NCBI GenBank assembly: GCA_040878345.1
Contig: JBBDML010000018.1
Span: 186,001 to 250,000, forward strand
Direction: 5' to 3'
Source: ZC4RG35 sp040878345
GTDB taxonomy: Bacteria; Actinomycetota; Acidimicrobiia; Spongiisociales; ZC4RG35
Length of the DNA: 64,000 nt
Shown: piece after piece, positions 27,286 to 35,805 of the stretch
Position numbering within the stretch: the stretch's first letter is position 1
Layout: every line of letters starts with the position of its first letter
Notes under the pieces: generated by a model
The model's database searches: none
Told to the model about the DNA's origin: nothing
Seen by the model: only the letters and a program-made list of their open reading frames with translations
Translations under genes and position numbers: made by a program

Positions 27286-28231
27286 GCCGATTCCGCTCGC
27301 CGAGATCGAAGCGGCCCGCGCCCGTCTTCAGGGTCTGGCCATCCGGACACCCCTGGTGCGTCTCAACGCTGACAGCGGCGCCTCCGAGATCTACCTGAAG
27401 CTGGAGAGCTTGCAGCCGATCGGCTCTTTCAAGATCAGGGGGGCCGGGAATGCCATGGCGCTGGCCGGCCCCGAGGCCCTCGAGGCCGGTGTGTGGACCG
27501 CGAGCGCCGGCAACATGGGCCAGGGGGTTGCCTGGAACGCCGCCCGGCTCGGGATCCGTTGCTCGGTGGTAGTGCCCGACCATGCTCCCAGGGCCAAGCT
27601 CGATGCTCTGGAACGGCTCGGCGCCGAGATCACCAAGGTGCCTTTCGACGTCTGGTGGCAGATAATCGTCACGCGCCAGCACGAGGGTCAGAGCGGTGTA
27701 TTTGTCCACCCTGTCAGCGACCGTGCGGTGATGGCGGGCAACGGAACCATCGGTCTCGAGCTCTTCGAGGACCTGCCGGATCTGGACGCGGTGATAGTGC
27801 CTTACGGCGGAGGCGGGCTCAGCTGTGGGATCGCCTCCGCGATGCACGCTCTCAAACCTGAGGTCCCGGTGTACGCCGCAGAGGTTGCCACGGCCGCACC
27901 ATTGGCCGCAGCACTGGCTGCCGGGAAGCCGACCGAGGTCGAATATGTGCCCTCGTTCGTCGACGGAATCGGCTCCACCCGGGTGCTGGACGAGATGTGG
28001 CCGTTGGCATGCAGCTTGTTGGCGGGGTCCCTGGTTGCCACGCTCGAGGAGGTGGCAGCGGCCGTCCGCCTACTGGCGGTCCGCAACCGGGTGGTGACCG
28101 AGGGCGCAGGCGCAGCCTCGGCCGCGGCGGCCTTGAACGGCGGAGCCGGCTCGGGAAAGATCGTCTGCATCGTCTCCGGAGGGAACATCGACATCGCCAA
28201 GCTGGTCACGATCCTGTCCGAGGCCGTGTAG
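27269..28231 (+). CDS. Threonine dehydratase-like PLP lyase
   Basis: The 320-residue product is a fold-type II PLP enzyme: PLP lysine K55 in GSFKIRGAGNA, TASAGNMGQGVAW, phosphate loop YGGGGLSCGIAS and SGGNID near the end. It lacks the ACT domain of biosynthetic IlvA, so it belongs with catabolic, serine-racemase or hydroxyaspartate-dehydratase types such as EutB and BhcB. GTG 27269 overlaps the OCD-like gene by 17 bp; TTG 27278 is an alternative. With the reductase upstream it could convert a beta-hydroxy amino acid to the amino acid via an imine. Confidence 0.87.
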   Translation: MPALPEPIPLAEIEAARARLQGLAIRTPLVRLNADSGASEIYLKLESLQPIGSFKIRGAGNAMALAGPEALEAGVWTASAGNMGQGVAWNAARLGIRCSVVVPDHAPRAKLDALERLGAEITKVPFDVWWQIIVTRQHEGQSGVFVHPVSDRAVMAGNGTIGLELFEDLPDLDAVIVPYGGGGLSCGIASAMHALKPEVPVYAAEVATAAPLAAALAAGKPTEVEYVPSFVDGIGSTRVLDEMWPLACSLLAGSLVATLEEVAAAVRLLAVRNRVVTEGAGAASAAAALNGGAGSGKIVCIVSGGNIDIAKLVTILSEAV

Positions 28232-28322
28232 GCGCCTTCCCACGGCGCACAACGGGCATCTGTGCCACAATCAATTGGCAAATGCGGCCAAAGGCGCCGG
28301 TTGTGGTGAGGCAGGGAGAGTG

Positions 28323-29045
28323 ATGTCGGGATACGTCATCCAGGAGACAGACGCGCCCTCGCACAGCCAACCAGGCGACACCGTCTCGATGAGGACGACC
28401 ATCGATGCGTCCTCCGGTGCCGAGCGGCTGGTCCAGAGGGTGCTGCGATTCGCATCCGGCCGCTCCCGACCCCGGAAGGCCGCCGGCCGCGACGAAGTGG
28501 CCTACGTGGTGTCCGGCGCGGGCAGGCTCATCCTCGAAGGCAAACCGCATGAGCTGGCGGAGGACACCGGCGTGTACATCCGAGCCGGCGAGCGATATGA
28601 GATCGAGAACACAAACGCCGAAGACCTGGTCCTGATATCGGTCACCGCCCCCGAACCCACCGAGAAAGACCTGACCGGAGCACGCCGGGTCACTGTCCGG
28701 GTGGCCGATCAGCCGTCCATCTCCGCAGGGAAGGATCGGGAGTTTCGGTTGGTGATCGACCCCGAGTCCGGATGTCGAGATGTGACACAGTTCGTCGGTT
28801 GGATACCTCCTGGACGGGCTCCCACCCATCATCATCTATATGACGAAGTCATCTATGTCCTCGACGGCGAGGGTGTGCTTCATCTGGACGGGCAGTCCGA
28901 CACACCGATCTCCACGGGGACGTGCATTCATCTTCCGCCACCGGTCAGACATTGTCTTGAGAACACCGGTGACAGACCGCTCCGCGTGCTGGGTGTCTTT
29001 CACCCTGCCGGGAGTGCCGCGGAAGCGTACGAAGACAACCAATAG
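28323..29045 (+). CDS. Bicupin protein
   Basis: The 240-residue product has two cupin domains. The first (about 30-120) reads DEVAYVVSGAGRLILEG. The second (about 145-240) has the fuller metal motif PTHHHLYDEVIYVLDGEGVLHLDG with a later His in LPPPVRHCLENTG. Only the second seems fit to bind metal. ATG 28323 follows AGGGAGAG. Bicupins include quercetinases, isomerases and sensors; no substrate can be assigned. It lies between the lyase gene and the importer. Confidence 0.8.
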   Translation: MSGYVIQETDAPSHSQPGDTVSMRTTIDASSGAERLVQRVLRFASGRSRPRKAAGRDEVAYVVSGAGRLILEGKPHELAEDTGVYIRAGERYEIENTNAEDLVLISVTAPEPTEKDLTGARRVTVRVADQPSISAGKDREFRLVIDPESGCRDVTQFVGWIPPGRAPTHHHLYDEVIYVLDGEGVLHLDGQSDTPISTGTCIHLPPPVRHCLENTGDRPLRVLGVFHPAGSAAEAYEDNQ

Positions 29046-29058
29046 AAGGACAGGCAGG

Positions 29059-30243
29059 ATGAGATCAAGATCAATCTGGCTGGTCGTGGCGCTCTCGATG
29101 GTGGTCGCGGCGTGTAGCCCGGCCGCCGTGGACACCACGACCACGGCGCAGCCGGCGGCTACGACAACCGCAGGCCCCGCCGAGAGCACGACCACCGGCG
29201 CCGAGCCGATGGTGTGTGAGGCGACCATAGGGTTCCTGGGGCCGATCACTGGCCCGGTGGCATTCATCGGCGAGGTCCAGCTCAACTGGTTCAATTACGC
29301 ACTTGACACCTTCAATGCCGAAATGGGTTACCAAATCGACTTCGTCGAGGGCGACACCCAGTTCGACACGGCGCAGGCTGCGACGTTGGCAGCTCAATTC
29401 CTCGACTCCGACGTGGTGGCCGCCGTCGGCCCCGCCGGGAGTGACCAGGTCGACGCCGCGGGGGTGGTCTTCGAAGCCGGCGACCCGAACTTCACGTTCA
29501 TATCGCCATCGTCGACCCGCTCCGGAATCACCGCCAAGTTCACGGGCATGTTCCGCACGGTCCCGACCGATGACGATCAGGGCCCGACCACGGCCGACTT
29601 CCTGATCGCCCAGGGAGCGCAGAAGGTGTTCCTAGTCGACGACCAGTCGTCATACTCGACCGGGCTGGCGGCGTCGGTGGTCGAGAATCTCGAGGCGGGC
29701 AATGTCGAGGTGATCACCGAGTCCGTCACTCAGGACATCACCGACTTCTCGGCCTTGGTGAGCACGATCCCGGATGACACCGATTTCGTGTATCTGCCCT
29801 GGCAGGTCGCTGCCAACGGTCAGATCTTCGCCAATCAGATGGCAGAGCAGGGAAAGACTGCGACCATCTTCGGGTCGGATGGCATGGACTCGGGCGACTT
29901 CACGGCGGCCGGCTCCTACATTGCGGCATTCGCCCCCGACATTGCGGGCGTGCCGGGCTCGGTGAGCCTTCTGGAGGGCTTCCTTGCAGAGTATCCCGAC
30001 ACCAACACGTTCGGACCGCCGGTCTTTGCTGCCGCTCGTGTGATCCTCGATGCAATCGGTCGGGTCTGCGCGTCCGGCCAGGTCCCGGATCGGGCCAACG
30101 TGCAGGCTGAGGTGCGCAACACTGATCTGGCCGATTCGATCCTCGGGTCGCCGATCTCGTTCACCAGCGACGGCGACCTGGCCGAGGGCCGGTTCTTCAT
30201 CTTCCAGATCGAGGAGGACGGCACGAAGACCCTCGTTGGGTAG
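29059..30243 (+). CDS. ABC importer substrate-binding lipoprotein, branched-chain amino acid type
   Basis: The 394-residue product has a lipobox ending at C19 (VVAACSP), a Thr/Ala-rich linker to about residue 50, and a periplasmic-binding-protein type 1 fold (IGFLGPITGPVAFIGEVQ, FVEGDTQFD, ISPSSTRSGITAKFTGMFRTVPTDD). It captures the substrate outside the cell for the LivHMGF proteins encoded next. AGGCAGG lies before the ATG. Family members bind amino acids, amides, urea or aromatic acids, so the ligand is open. Confidence 0.88.
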   Translation: MRSRSIWLVVALSMVVAACSPAAVDTTTTAQPAATTTAGPAESTTTGAEPMVCEATIGFLGPITGPVAFIGEVQLNWFNYALDTFNAEMGYQIDFVEGDTQFDTAQAATLAAQFLDSDVVAAVGPAGSDQVDAAGVVFEAGDPNFTFISPSSTRSGITAKFTGMFRTVPTDDDQGPTTADFLIAQGAQKVFLVDDQSSYSTGLAASVVENLEAGNVEVITESVTQDITDFSALVSTIPDDTDFVYLPWQVAANGQIFANQMAEQGKTATIFGSDGMDSGDFTAAGSYIAAFAPDIAGVPGSVSLLEGFLAEYPDTNTFGPPVFAAARVILDAIGRVCASGQVPDRANVQAEVRNTDLADSILGSPISFTSDGDLAEGRFFIFQIEEDGTKTLVG

Positions 30244-30263
30244 ACGAGACACCACCAACTGAC

Positions 30264-31181
30264 ATGGAGTTCTTTCTCCAGCAAACGGTCAATGGCCTGA
30301 CGCTGGGGAGTGTGTACGCCCTCCTCGCCCTTGGGTACTCCATGGTGTATGGCGTACTGAAACTGCTCAACTTCGCCCACGGCGAGGTGTACATGTTCGG
30401 TGCGTTCGCGGGTTACGGGGTGCTGACGGTCCTCGGTGGGCCGTCAGCCCTCGTAGTCCCGGTCTGGGTGGTGATCGTTCTCATGTTCGTGGCCGCGATG
30501 GTCACCTCATCCGCGATCGGTGTGACGTTGGAGCGGTTCGCATACCGGCCCCTCCGGACCTCGACGAGGATCGCACCGCTGATCAGTGCCATCGGGGCCT
30601 CCTTCTTCCTGCAGGCCTCGGCCCTGCTCTTGTTCACCGCCAACTCCCAAACCTATGACGCCCCCAGGTTGATCACCTTGGAGTCCGGCATCCAGGTCGG
30701 GCCGATACGAGTGTGGATGGTTCGGGTGCTGGTGATCGTCACCGCCGCGGTGTTGATGATCCTGCTCACCCTGTGGGTCAATCGAACGCTGACGGGGAAG
30801 GCGATTCGGGCGGTATCGTTTGATCGAGAAGCGGCCGCCATGATGGGCGTCGACGTCGACAAGGTCATCGTGGTCACCTTCCTGATCGGCTCGGCCCTCG
30901 CAGGTGTCGGCGGCGTCATGGTGGGGCTCGTTTTCGGGCGCATCTTCCACCTGATGGGTTTCGTGGCGGGGCTCAAAGCGTTCACCGCGGCAGTGGTGGG
31001 GGGCATCGGCAGCATCCCCGGGGCAATGCTCGGGGGTCTGCTCATCGGCTTCGCCGAGGCATACACGACCGGGTACATCTCTTCGACATTTCAGAACCTG
31101 ATCGTCTTCGGGCTGTTGATTGCAGTGCTTCTCCTCCGACCCAGCGGTCTTCTCGGCAGGCCGGAACTGGTCAAGGTGTAG
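30264..31181 (+). CDS. ABC importer permease, LivH type
   Basis: The 305-residue inner-membrane protein has about eight helices and the LivH hallmarks QQTVNGLTLGSVYALLALG, LNFAHGEVYMFGA and the cytoplasmic loop GKAIRAVSFDREAAAMMGV that contacts the ATPases. GIGSIPGAMLGGLLIGFAE is also typical. It is the second gene of the KHMGF operon. Confidence 0.93.
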   Translation: MEFFLQQTVNGLTLGSVYALLALGYSMVYGVLKLLNFAHGEVYMFGAFAGYGVLTVLGGPSALVVPVWVVIVLMFVAAMVTSSAIGVTLERFAYRPLRTSTRIAPLISAIGASFFLQASALLLFTANSQTYDAPRLITLESGIQVGPIRVWMVRVLVIVTAAVLMILLTLWVNRTLTGKAIRAVSFDREAAAMMGVDVDKVIVVTFLIGSALAGVGGVMVGLVFGRIFHLMGFVAGLKAFTAAVVGGIGSIPGAMLGGLLIGFAEAYTTGYISSTFQNLIVFGLLIAVLLLRPSGLLGRPELVKV

Positions 31182-31184
31182 ACC

Positions 31185-32612
31185 GTGTCCCAAATCGGGG
31201 TCGATCAATGGGTCGAGCAATCCGAAGGGCGAAGAGGCCGGCCTACCGGATGGACAGCACCTGCTCGGAGGCTGTTTGACAAGGTGCATCCAGGCTGGAG
31301 ACTCGGCGTCTTTCTCCTCATTGGGGCCGTTTTCCCACTGCTGGTGCGTCCGAGTGATGTCCGTGTGGGCATCACCGTCCTGCTGCTTGCGATGCTGGCT
31401 CTCGGTCTGAACGTGGTCGTGGGATGGGCGGGCCTACTCGACCTCGGCTATGTGGCGTTCTATGGCTTCGGTGCCTACTTCTACGCCATCGTCGCCTCCG
31501 ATCAGCTGCCCGCTCATTGGCCAACCTGGATTGCAATCCCACTGATCGTCGTCTCCACCGCGGCCCTGGGTGCACTGCTCAGCCTCCCCTCGCGTCGTCT
31601 CGTCGGCGACTACCTGGCGATCATGACGCTGTTCTTTGCCCAGGTGTTCACCGAGGTGGTGCGGAACTTCCAACGGCTTCCGTTGGTACCCGAAGACCTA
31701 AACCTGACCGGTGGCCCCAACGGCATCCCCGGCGTGGAGCCTTGGGTGATCCTCGGATTCGAGATCAATACCTTCAACCGGCACTTCTACCTGCTTCTCG
31801 CCTTCACCGGCTTGCTGATAATCGCACTGCACAACATCAACGACTCGCGAACCGGCCGTGCCTGGCGGGCGTTGAGAGAAGACACTCTGGCGGCCGAGCA
31901 CATGACCACTCCGGTCAACCGGCTCAAGATGCTGGCGTTCGCGGTGGGTGCGGCCATCGCCGGGTTGACAGGAACCATGTTCGCCGCGGTGCAGGTCGGA
32001 GTGTTCCCCAACAACTTCGCCCTGCCCTTTCTGATCACGGTCTACGCCGCCGTGATTCTCGGTGGCTCCGGGTCCATTCCGGGGGTGGTTGTGGGAGCGA
32101 TAGTCATCGCCGCCGTCCCCGAGTTGCTCCGGGACCCCGGCACCGCCGGCTGGCTCTTCTACGTGGGGCTGATGGTTCTCCTCTTCCTGGTGGCAAATCG
32201 GCGATGGGACCGGGTCACCGCGGCGATAGCCGGCCTGGTCGCCTTCGGCTTCATGGTCAGGCTGATCACGATCGGGATCTGGGGGGAGGCGATTCTGGGA
32301 TCCGCCAACGACACCTTCACATCCCGGCTGCTCGATGATTGGGTGCTCATCCTCGGTGCCCAAAGAGACATGATCACCAACTATGCGTTCGTGGCCACCA
32401 TGGCGGGAGTGCTGGCTGCGGTGTTGGCGAGAGGTTGGTGGCGGATCGCCGCACTGATCCCCACCATCTATCTGGCGATCCTCGTGTGGGAGAACAAGCT
32501 GGCGCTGCAACCGAGCGTCACCCGTCAGCTCCTCTTCGGGGGGCTCTTGGTGGTAATGATGGCGGTGCGACCCCAGGGGCTGCTAGGCACCCGCCGGGTG
32601 GAGATCACATGA
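31185..32612 (+). CDS. ABC importer permease, LivM type
   Basis: Partner permease of LivH. The 475-residue product is longer than usual (about 320-420): the standard core carries GYVAFYGFGAYFYAI, the coupling loop GRAWRALREDTLAAEHM and GGSGSIPGVVVGAIVI. It is followed by about 130 extra residues with three or four more helices, ending PQGLLGTRR. It starts at GTG 31185, 3 bp after livH, and its stop overlaps the next gene (ATGA). Confidence 0.9.
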   Translation: MSQIGVDQWVEQSEGRRGRPTGWTAPARRLFDKVHPGWRLGVFLLIGAVFPLLVRPSDVRVGITVLLLAMLALGLNVVVGWAGLLDLGYVAFYGFGAYFYAIVASDQLPAHWPTWIAIPLIVVSTAALGALLSLPSRRLVGDYLAIMTLFFAQVFTEVVRNFQRLPLVPEDLNLTGGPNGIPGVEPWVILGFEINTFNRHFYLLLAFTGLLIIALHNINDSRTGRAWRALREDTLAAEHMTTPVNRLKMLAFAVGAAIAGLTGTMFAAVQVGVFPNNFALPFLITVYAAVILGGSGSIPGVVVGAIVIAAVPELLRDPGTAGWLFYVGLMVLLFLVANRRWDRVTAAIAGLVAFGFMVRLITIGIWGEAILGSANDTFTSRLLDDWVLILGAQRDMITNYAFVATMAGVLAAVLARGWWRIAALIPTIYLAILVWENKLALQPSVTRQLLFGGLLVVMMAVRPQGLLGTRRVEIT

Positions 32613-33460
32613 CACCCATTCTCGAGTTGCGGGGATTGTCCAAGTCGTTCGGCGGGCTGCAGGTGATCCAAGGCCTCGACCTCTCGGTAGGAGCCCGCCC
32701 GATCCCCACACACGACATCTCCGCGCCGCAACCCGCTCCCGAGATCTCGATCGGACCCGCCGAGATCGTCAGCGTCATCGGGCCCAATGGCGCGGGCAAG
32801 ACGACCCTCTTCAACCTCATCACCGGCATCTACCGGCCCGATTCGGGTGACATCCTGATCGACGGCCGGAGCATCGTGGGTCTCTCGCCGGCTGACATCT
32901 CGAACCTGGGCGTCGCTCGAACCTTCCAGACCTTGCGCGTGTTCCTCAACATGACGGTCAAGGAGAACGTGATGGCAGCAGCTTACGGAGGCTCCCGCGC
33001 GCGTCTGTGGCAGTCGGCTCTCCAAACACCCAAGGCCCGAAAGGAGGAACGCCAGATCGGTGAGATGGCAGAGCAGAAGCTGGCCTTCTTCGGTGATCGG
33101 CTGATGGGTTACCGATGGGACCAACCCGCATACAGCCTGTCCTACGCCAACCGGCGCCGGCTGGAGATCGCCCGCGCCATGGCGACCAGTCCGAGACTGT
33201 TGATGCTCGATGAGCCAGCAGCCGGGATGAACCCAGTGGAGACCCATGAGATGACCGAGTTGATCGGTCGATTGCGGAAAGAGGTGGGCTACTCGATCCT
33301 GGTCATCGAGCATGACATGCACGTGGTCGAAGGGATATCCGATCGGGTCATAGCTCTCGACCACGGGGTCAAGATCGCCCAAGGAACATACGACGAGGTA
33401 GCCACCGATCCGAACGTGATCGAGGCCTATCTGGGCTATGGGGCGGCAAAGGCCAGATGA
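32609..33460 (+). CDS. ABC importer ATPase, LivG type, with an insertion before Walker A
   Basis: The 283-residue ATPase has Walker A GPNGAGKTT (58-66), the LivG-type signature SLSYANRRRLEIARA and Walker B LLMLDEPAAGMNP, ending in AYLGYG. About 20 extra residues (roughly 29-49, Pro/Ile-rich) sit between the first strands and Walker A, where LivG normally has a tight turn. The family usually has about 255 residues. ATG 32609 overlaps the livM stop. Confidence 0.92.
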   Translation: MTPILELRGLSKSFGGLQVIQGLDLSVGARPIPTHDISAPQPAPEISIGPAEIVSVIGPNGAGKTTLFNLITGIYRPDSGDILIDGRSIVGLSPADISNLGVARTFQTLRVFLNMTVKENVMAAAYGGSRARLWQSALQTPKARKEERQIGEMAEQKLAFFGDRLMGYRWDQPAYSLSYANRRRLEIARAMATSPRLLMLDEPAAGMNPVETHEMTELIGRLRKEVGYSILVIEHDMHVVEGISDRVIALDHGVKIAQGTYDEVATDPNVIEAYLGYGAAKAR

Positions 33461-34173
33461 GCGACCCGGCCCCGTTGCTCGGCCTCAACGACGTGAACAC
33501 CTACTACGGGCAGATCCACATCCTGCAGGGCATATCGATGGAGATTCGGCCGGGTGAGCTGGTCTGTCTCCTGGGGGGCAATGCCTCGGGCAAATCGACG
33601 ACGCTGAAGACGATCCTTGGCATCGTCAAGCCACGGTCGGGCACCGTCATGTTCCTGGGAGAAGACGTCACAACGACACCGACGAGTACCCGGATAAGGC
33701 GGGGGATGGCGATCGTCCCCGAAAACCGCCGGCTGTTCGCCCCGATGACCGTGCTCGAGAATCTGGAGATGGGGGCCTACCTCCGCCAGGACGACTATTC
33801 GGAGGATCTAGACAATGTCTACGAGCTCTTCCCCGTGCTCGCGGAGCGCCGCCAACAACTGGCCGGCACCCTCTCGGGAGGAGAGCAGCAGATGGTGGCG
33901 ATGGGGCGGGCGCTGATGTCCAGACCCAAACTCTTGCTGATGGATGAGCCGTCGATGGGTCTCGCTCCGATACTGGTGGAGCAGAGCTTCGAGATCATCC
34001 AGCGTGTTCATCGAGCCGGGGTCTCGATCCTGGTCGTCGAGCAGAATGCCAACATGGCGCTGTCTATCGCAGACCACGGGTACGTGCTGGCCACCGGGCG
34101 GATCGTGCTGGCAGACCGGGCGTCGGTGCTGTCCGAGCACGAAGACCTCAAGAAGGCTTATCTTGGCCGTTGA
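33457..34173 (+). CDS. ABC importer ATPase, LivF type
   Basis: The 238-residue second ATPase of the importer has Walker A GGNASGKSTT, the LivF feature IVPENRRLFAPMTVLENL, signature LSGGEQQMVAMGRAL and Walker B LLLMDEPSMGLAP. It overlaps the LivG-type gene by ATGA and is followed after 16 bp by the class V aminotransferase, which is probably co-transcribed. Confidence 0.94.
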   Translation: MSDPAPLLGLNDVNTYYGQIHILQGISMEIRPGELVCLLGGNASGKSTTLKTILGIVKPRSGTVMFLGEDVTTTPTSTRIRRGMAIVPENRRLFAPMTVLENLEMGAYLRQDDYSEDLDNVYELFPVLAERRQQLAGTLSGGEQQMVAMGRALMSRPKLLLMDEPSMGLAPILVEQSFEIIQRVHRAGVSILVVEQNANMALSIADHGYVLATGRIVLADRASVLSEHEDLKKAYLGR

Positions 34174-34189
34174 TCAAAAAGGTGGATCG

Positions 34190-35341
34190 ATGAATTCAAC
34201 CCTGCCCGACTCGATTCGTGATCGCTTTCCCCTGCTCGAGCACACCGTGTACACCAACAGCTGCTCCCAGGGGGCACTTTCGGTCGATGTGCGAGCCGCC
34301 TACCAAAGGTATCTGGCCGATTGGGACGAGAAGGGCGCACCCTGGGATTTGTGGGTTGAGCTGGCCGAGTCTGTGCGGAGCCGTTTCGCCCGGCTTCTAG
34401 GCGCAACCGGCGACGAGATCGCGGTGACCACCTCGGTGTCGGCCGGTGTCAGCTCGCTGCTCAGCGGGCTGCGGCATACCGAGGGCCGGAGAAAGATCGT
34501 GATGAGCGATTTCGAGTTCCCCACCATTGGACAGATCGTCCATGCCCAGGAGCTCGTTGGCGCCAAGGTCGAGCAGGTGCCGGCTGCGCCAGACGTGACA
34601 ATCTCGCTGGAGCGTCTCGCCGAGGCCATCGACGAGGAAACCGCTTTGGTGGCCATCACCCACGTCTGCTTTCGCAATGGCAGCAAGACCGACGTGAGGG
34701 AGGTGATCCGGCTGGCACACGCGGCAGGTGCGCTGGTTCTCCTCGATTCCTTCCAGGCGGTGGGGGCGGTCCCGATCGACGTGAAGGAGCTCGATGTCGA
34801 CTTCGTCACCGGTGGAACGCTCAAGTACCTTCTGGGGTCATCGGGTCTTGCGTTCCTGTACTGCCGTGAAGACCGCCTGCCCCAGATCGTCCCGACCCAG
34901 ACCGGCTGGTTCGCCGACGAGGACATCTTCAAGATGGACATCAACGACTATTCGCCCTCGGCCACCGCCCGCAAGTTCGAGAGTGGGACCCCGCCGGTCC
35001 CCAACATCTACGCCGGCATCGCCGGCATGGATCTCATGCACGAGGTTGGGATCGCCGCCACCGAAGAGCACGTGAGTCGGATGACCGACCAGCTCATCGA
35101 GGGCCTTGATCGAATCGGGGCCAAGATGGTGACGCCTCGCGATCCGGCCAAGCGTGGGCCGATGATCGCGGTGGCAACCACCGATGAGAGGTCGATGGTG
35201 GGGGCATTGCAGGATGACGGCATCCTCACCACATCCCGTGACGGCAACATCCGGCTCTCCTGGCACTGTTACAACTCCATTGAAGACGTCGAAGACGTCG
35301 TCGCCGGTCTCGAGCGTCATGAGCACCTTCTGGCGCGTTAG
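34190..35341 (+). CDS. Class V PLP-dependent aminotransferase/desulfurase family enzyme
   Basis: The 383-residue product has the class V fold with cofactor Asp/Gln in LLDSFQAVGAVPID (D186, Q189) and Schiff-base lysine K212 in TGGTLKYLLGSSG. The late active-site Cys of cysteine desulfurases is not obvious, so aminotransferase, kynureninase-like or lyase activity is more likely. ATG 34190 follows AAGGTGG. The stop abuts the stop of the convergent RidA gene with no base between. Class V enzymes include the aspartate-glyoxylate aminotransferase BhcA, of interest beside the lyase/reductase pair. Confidence 0.82.
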   Translation: MNSTLPDSIRDRFPLLEHTVYTNSCSQGALSVDVRAAYQRYLADWDEKGAPWDLWVELAESVRSRFARLLGATGDEIAVTTSVSAGVSSLLSGLRHTEGRRKIVMSDFEFPTIGQIVHAQELVGAKVEQVPAAPDVTISLERLAEAIDEETALVAITHVCFRNGSKTDVREVIRLAHAAGALVLLDSFQAVGAVPIDVKELDVDFVTGGTLKYLLGSSGLAFLYCREDRLPQIVPTQTGWFADEDIFKMDINDYSPSATARKFESGTPPVPNIYAGIAGMDLMHEVGIAATEEHVSRMTDQLIEGLDRIGAKMVTPRDPAKRGPMIAVATTDERSMVGALQDDGILTTSRDGNIRLSWHCYNSIEDVEDVVAGLERHEHLLAR

Positions 35342-35734
35342 CTAGGCGACTGCAGTCGCCTCCAACTCGACCAGCAGCCCGGGGAAGGCAAGCCGAGCGA
35401 CCCCGAGCAGCGTCGAGGTGTACCGGCAACCCGCTTCGTGAAACCGGCCGAGTACGGCAGCGTTGGCGAGAAGGGCGTCCACGTCGGTCGTGTAGACGTT
35501 GAGACGGACGATGTCTGCCAGGGTCATGCCGGCGGCGGTGAGCACCGCTTCGATGTTGTCGATCGACTTGTTGATCTGGCCCGCCATGTCCCCTTCGTGA
35601 ACGAGCTGGCCCTCGTCGTCGAGTGACACCTGACCAGCCAGATAGAGGGTTCGCTGAGCTCCCGAGACCTCGTGACCATGATTGAACCCGAATTGCTCCT
35701 GCCATGCCCAGGGGTTGATGATGCGTCGATCCAT
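35342..35734 (-). CDS. RidA/YjgF family protein
   Basis: The 130-residue product fits the RidA trimer family (LYLAGQVSLDDEGQLVHEGD, IDNIEAVLTAAGMTLADIV), which hydrolyses reactive enamine/imine intermediates released by PLP enzymes. ATG 35734 has GGAGGAG upstream. The family Arg near the C-terminus is replaced: the tail reads GLLVELEATAVA, with Glu but without the usual RxxVEV pattern. Last gene of a minus-strand operon; its imine-clearing role fits the neighbouring dehydratase and aminotransferase. Confidence 0.87.
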   Translation of the reverse strand: MDRRIINPWAWQEQFGFNHGHEVSGAQRTLYLAGQVSLDDEGQLVHEGDMAGQINKSIDNIEAVLTAAGMTLADIVRLNVYTTDVDALLANAAVLGRFHEAGCRYTSTLLGVARLAFPGLLVELEATAVA

Positions 35735-35805
35735 ATCGCTCCTCCGATGGTCGGCTGCCGACTTGTGCGACGATACCGTCGAGGTGACACGAGCAGCCTT
35801 GGCTA

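Noticed and set aside
26287..35341. Cluster as a complete beta-hydroxyaspartate cycle
   Set aside because: Candidates for the BhcA, BhcB and BhcD families are present, but no BhcC-type aldolase is found in the window.
34190..35341. Class V aminotransferase as a cysteine desulfurase
   Set aside because: The catalytic Cys loop of NifS/SufS enzymes is not visible and no SufB/C/U or IscU gene is nearby.
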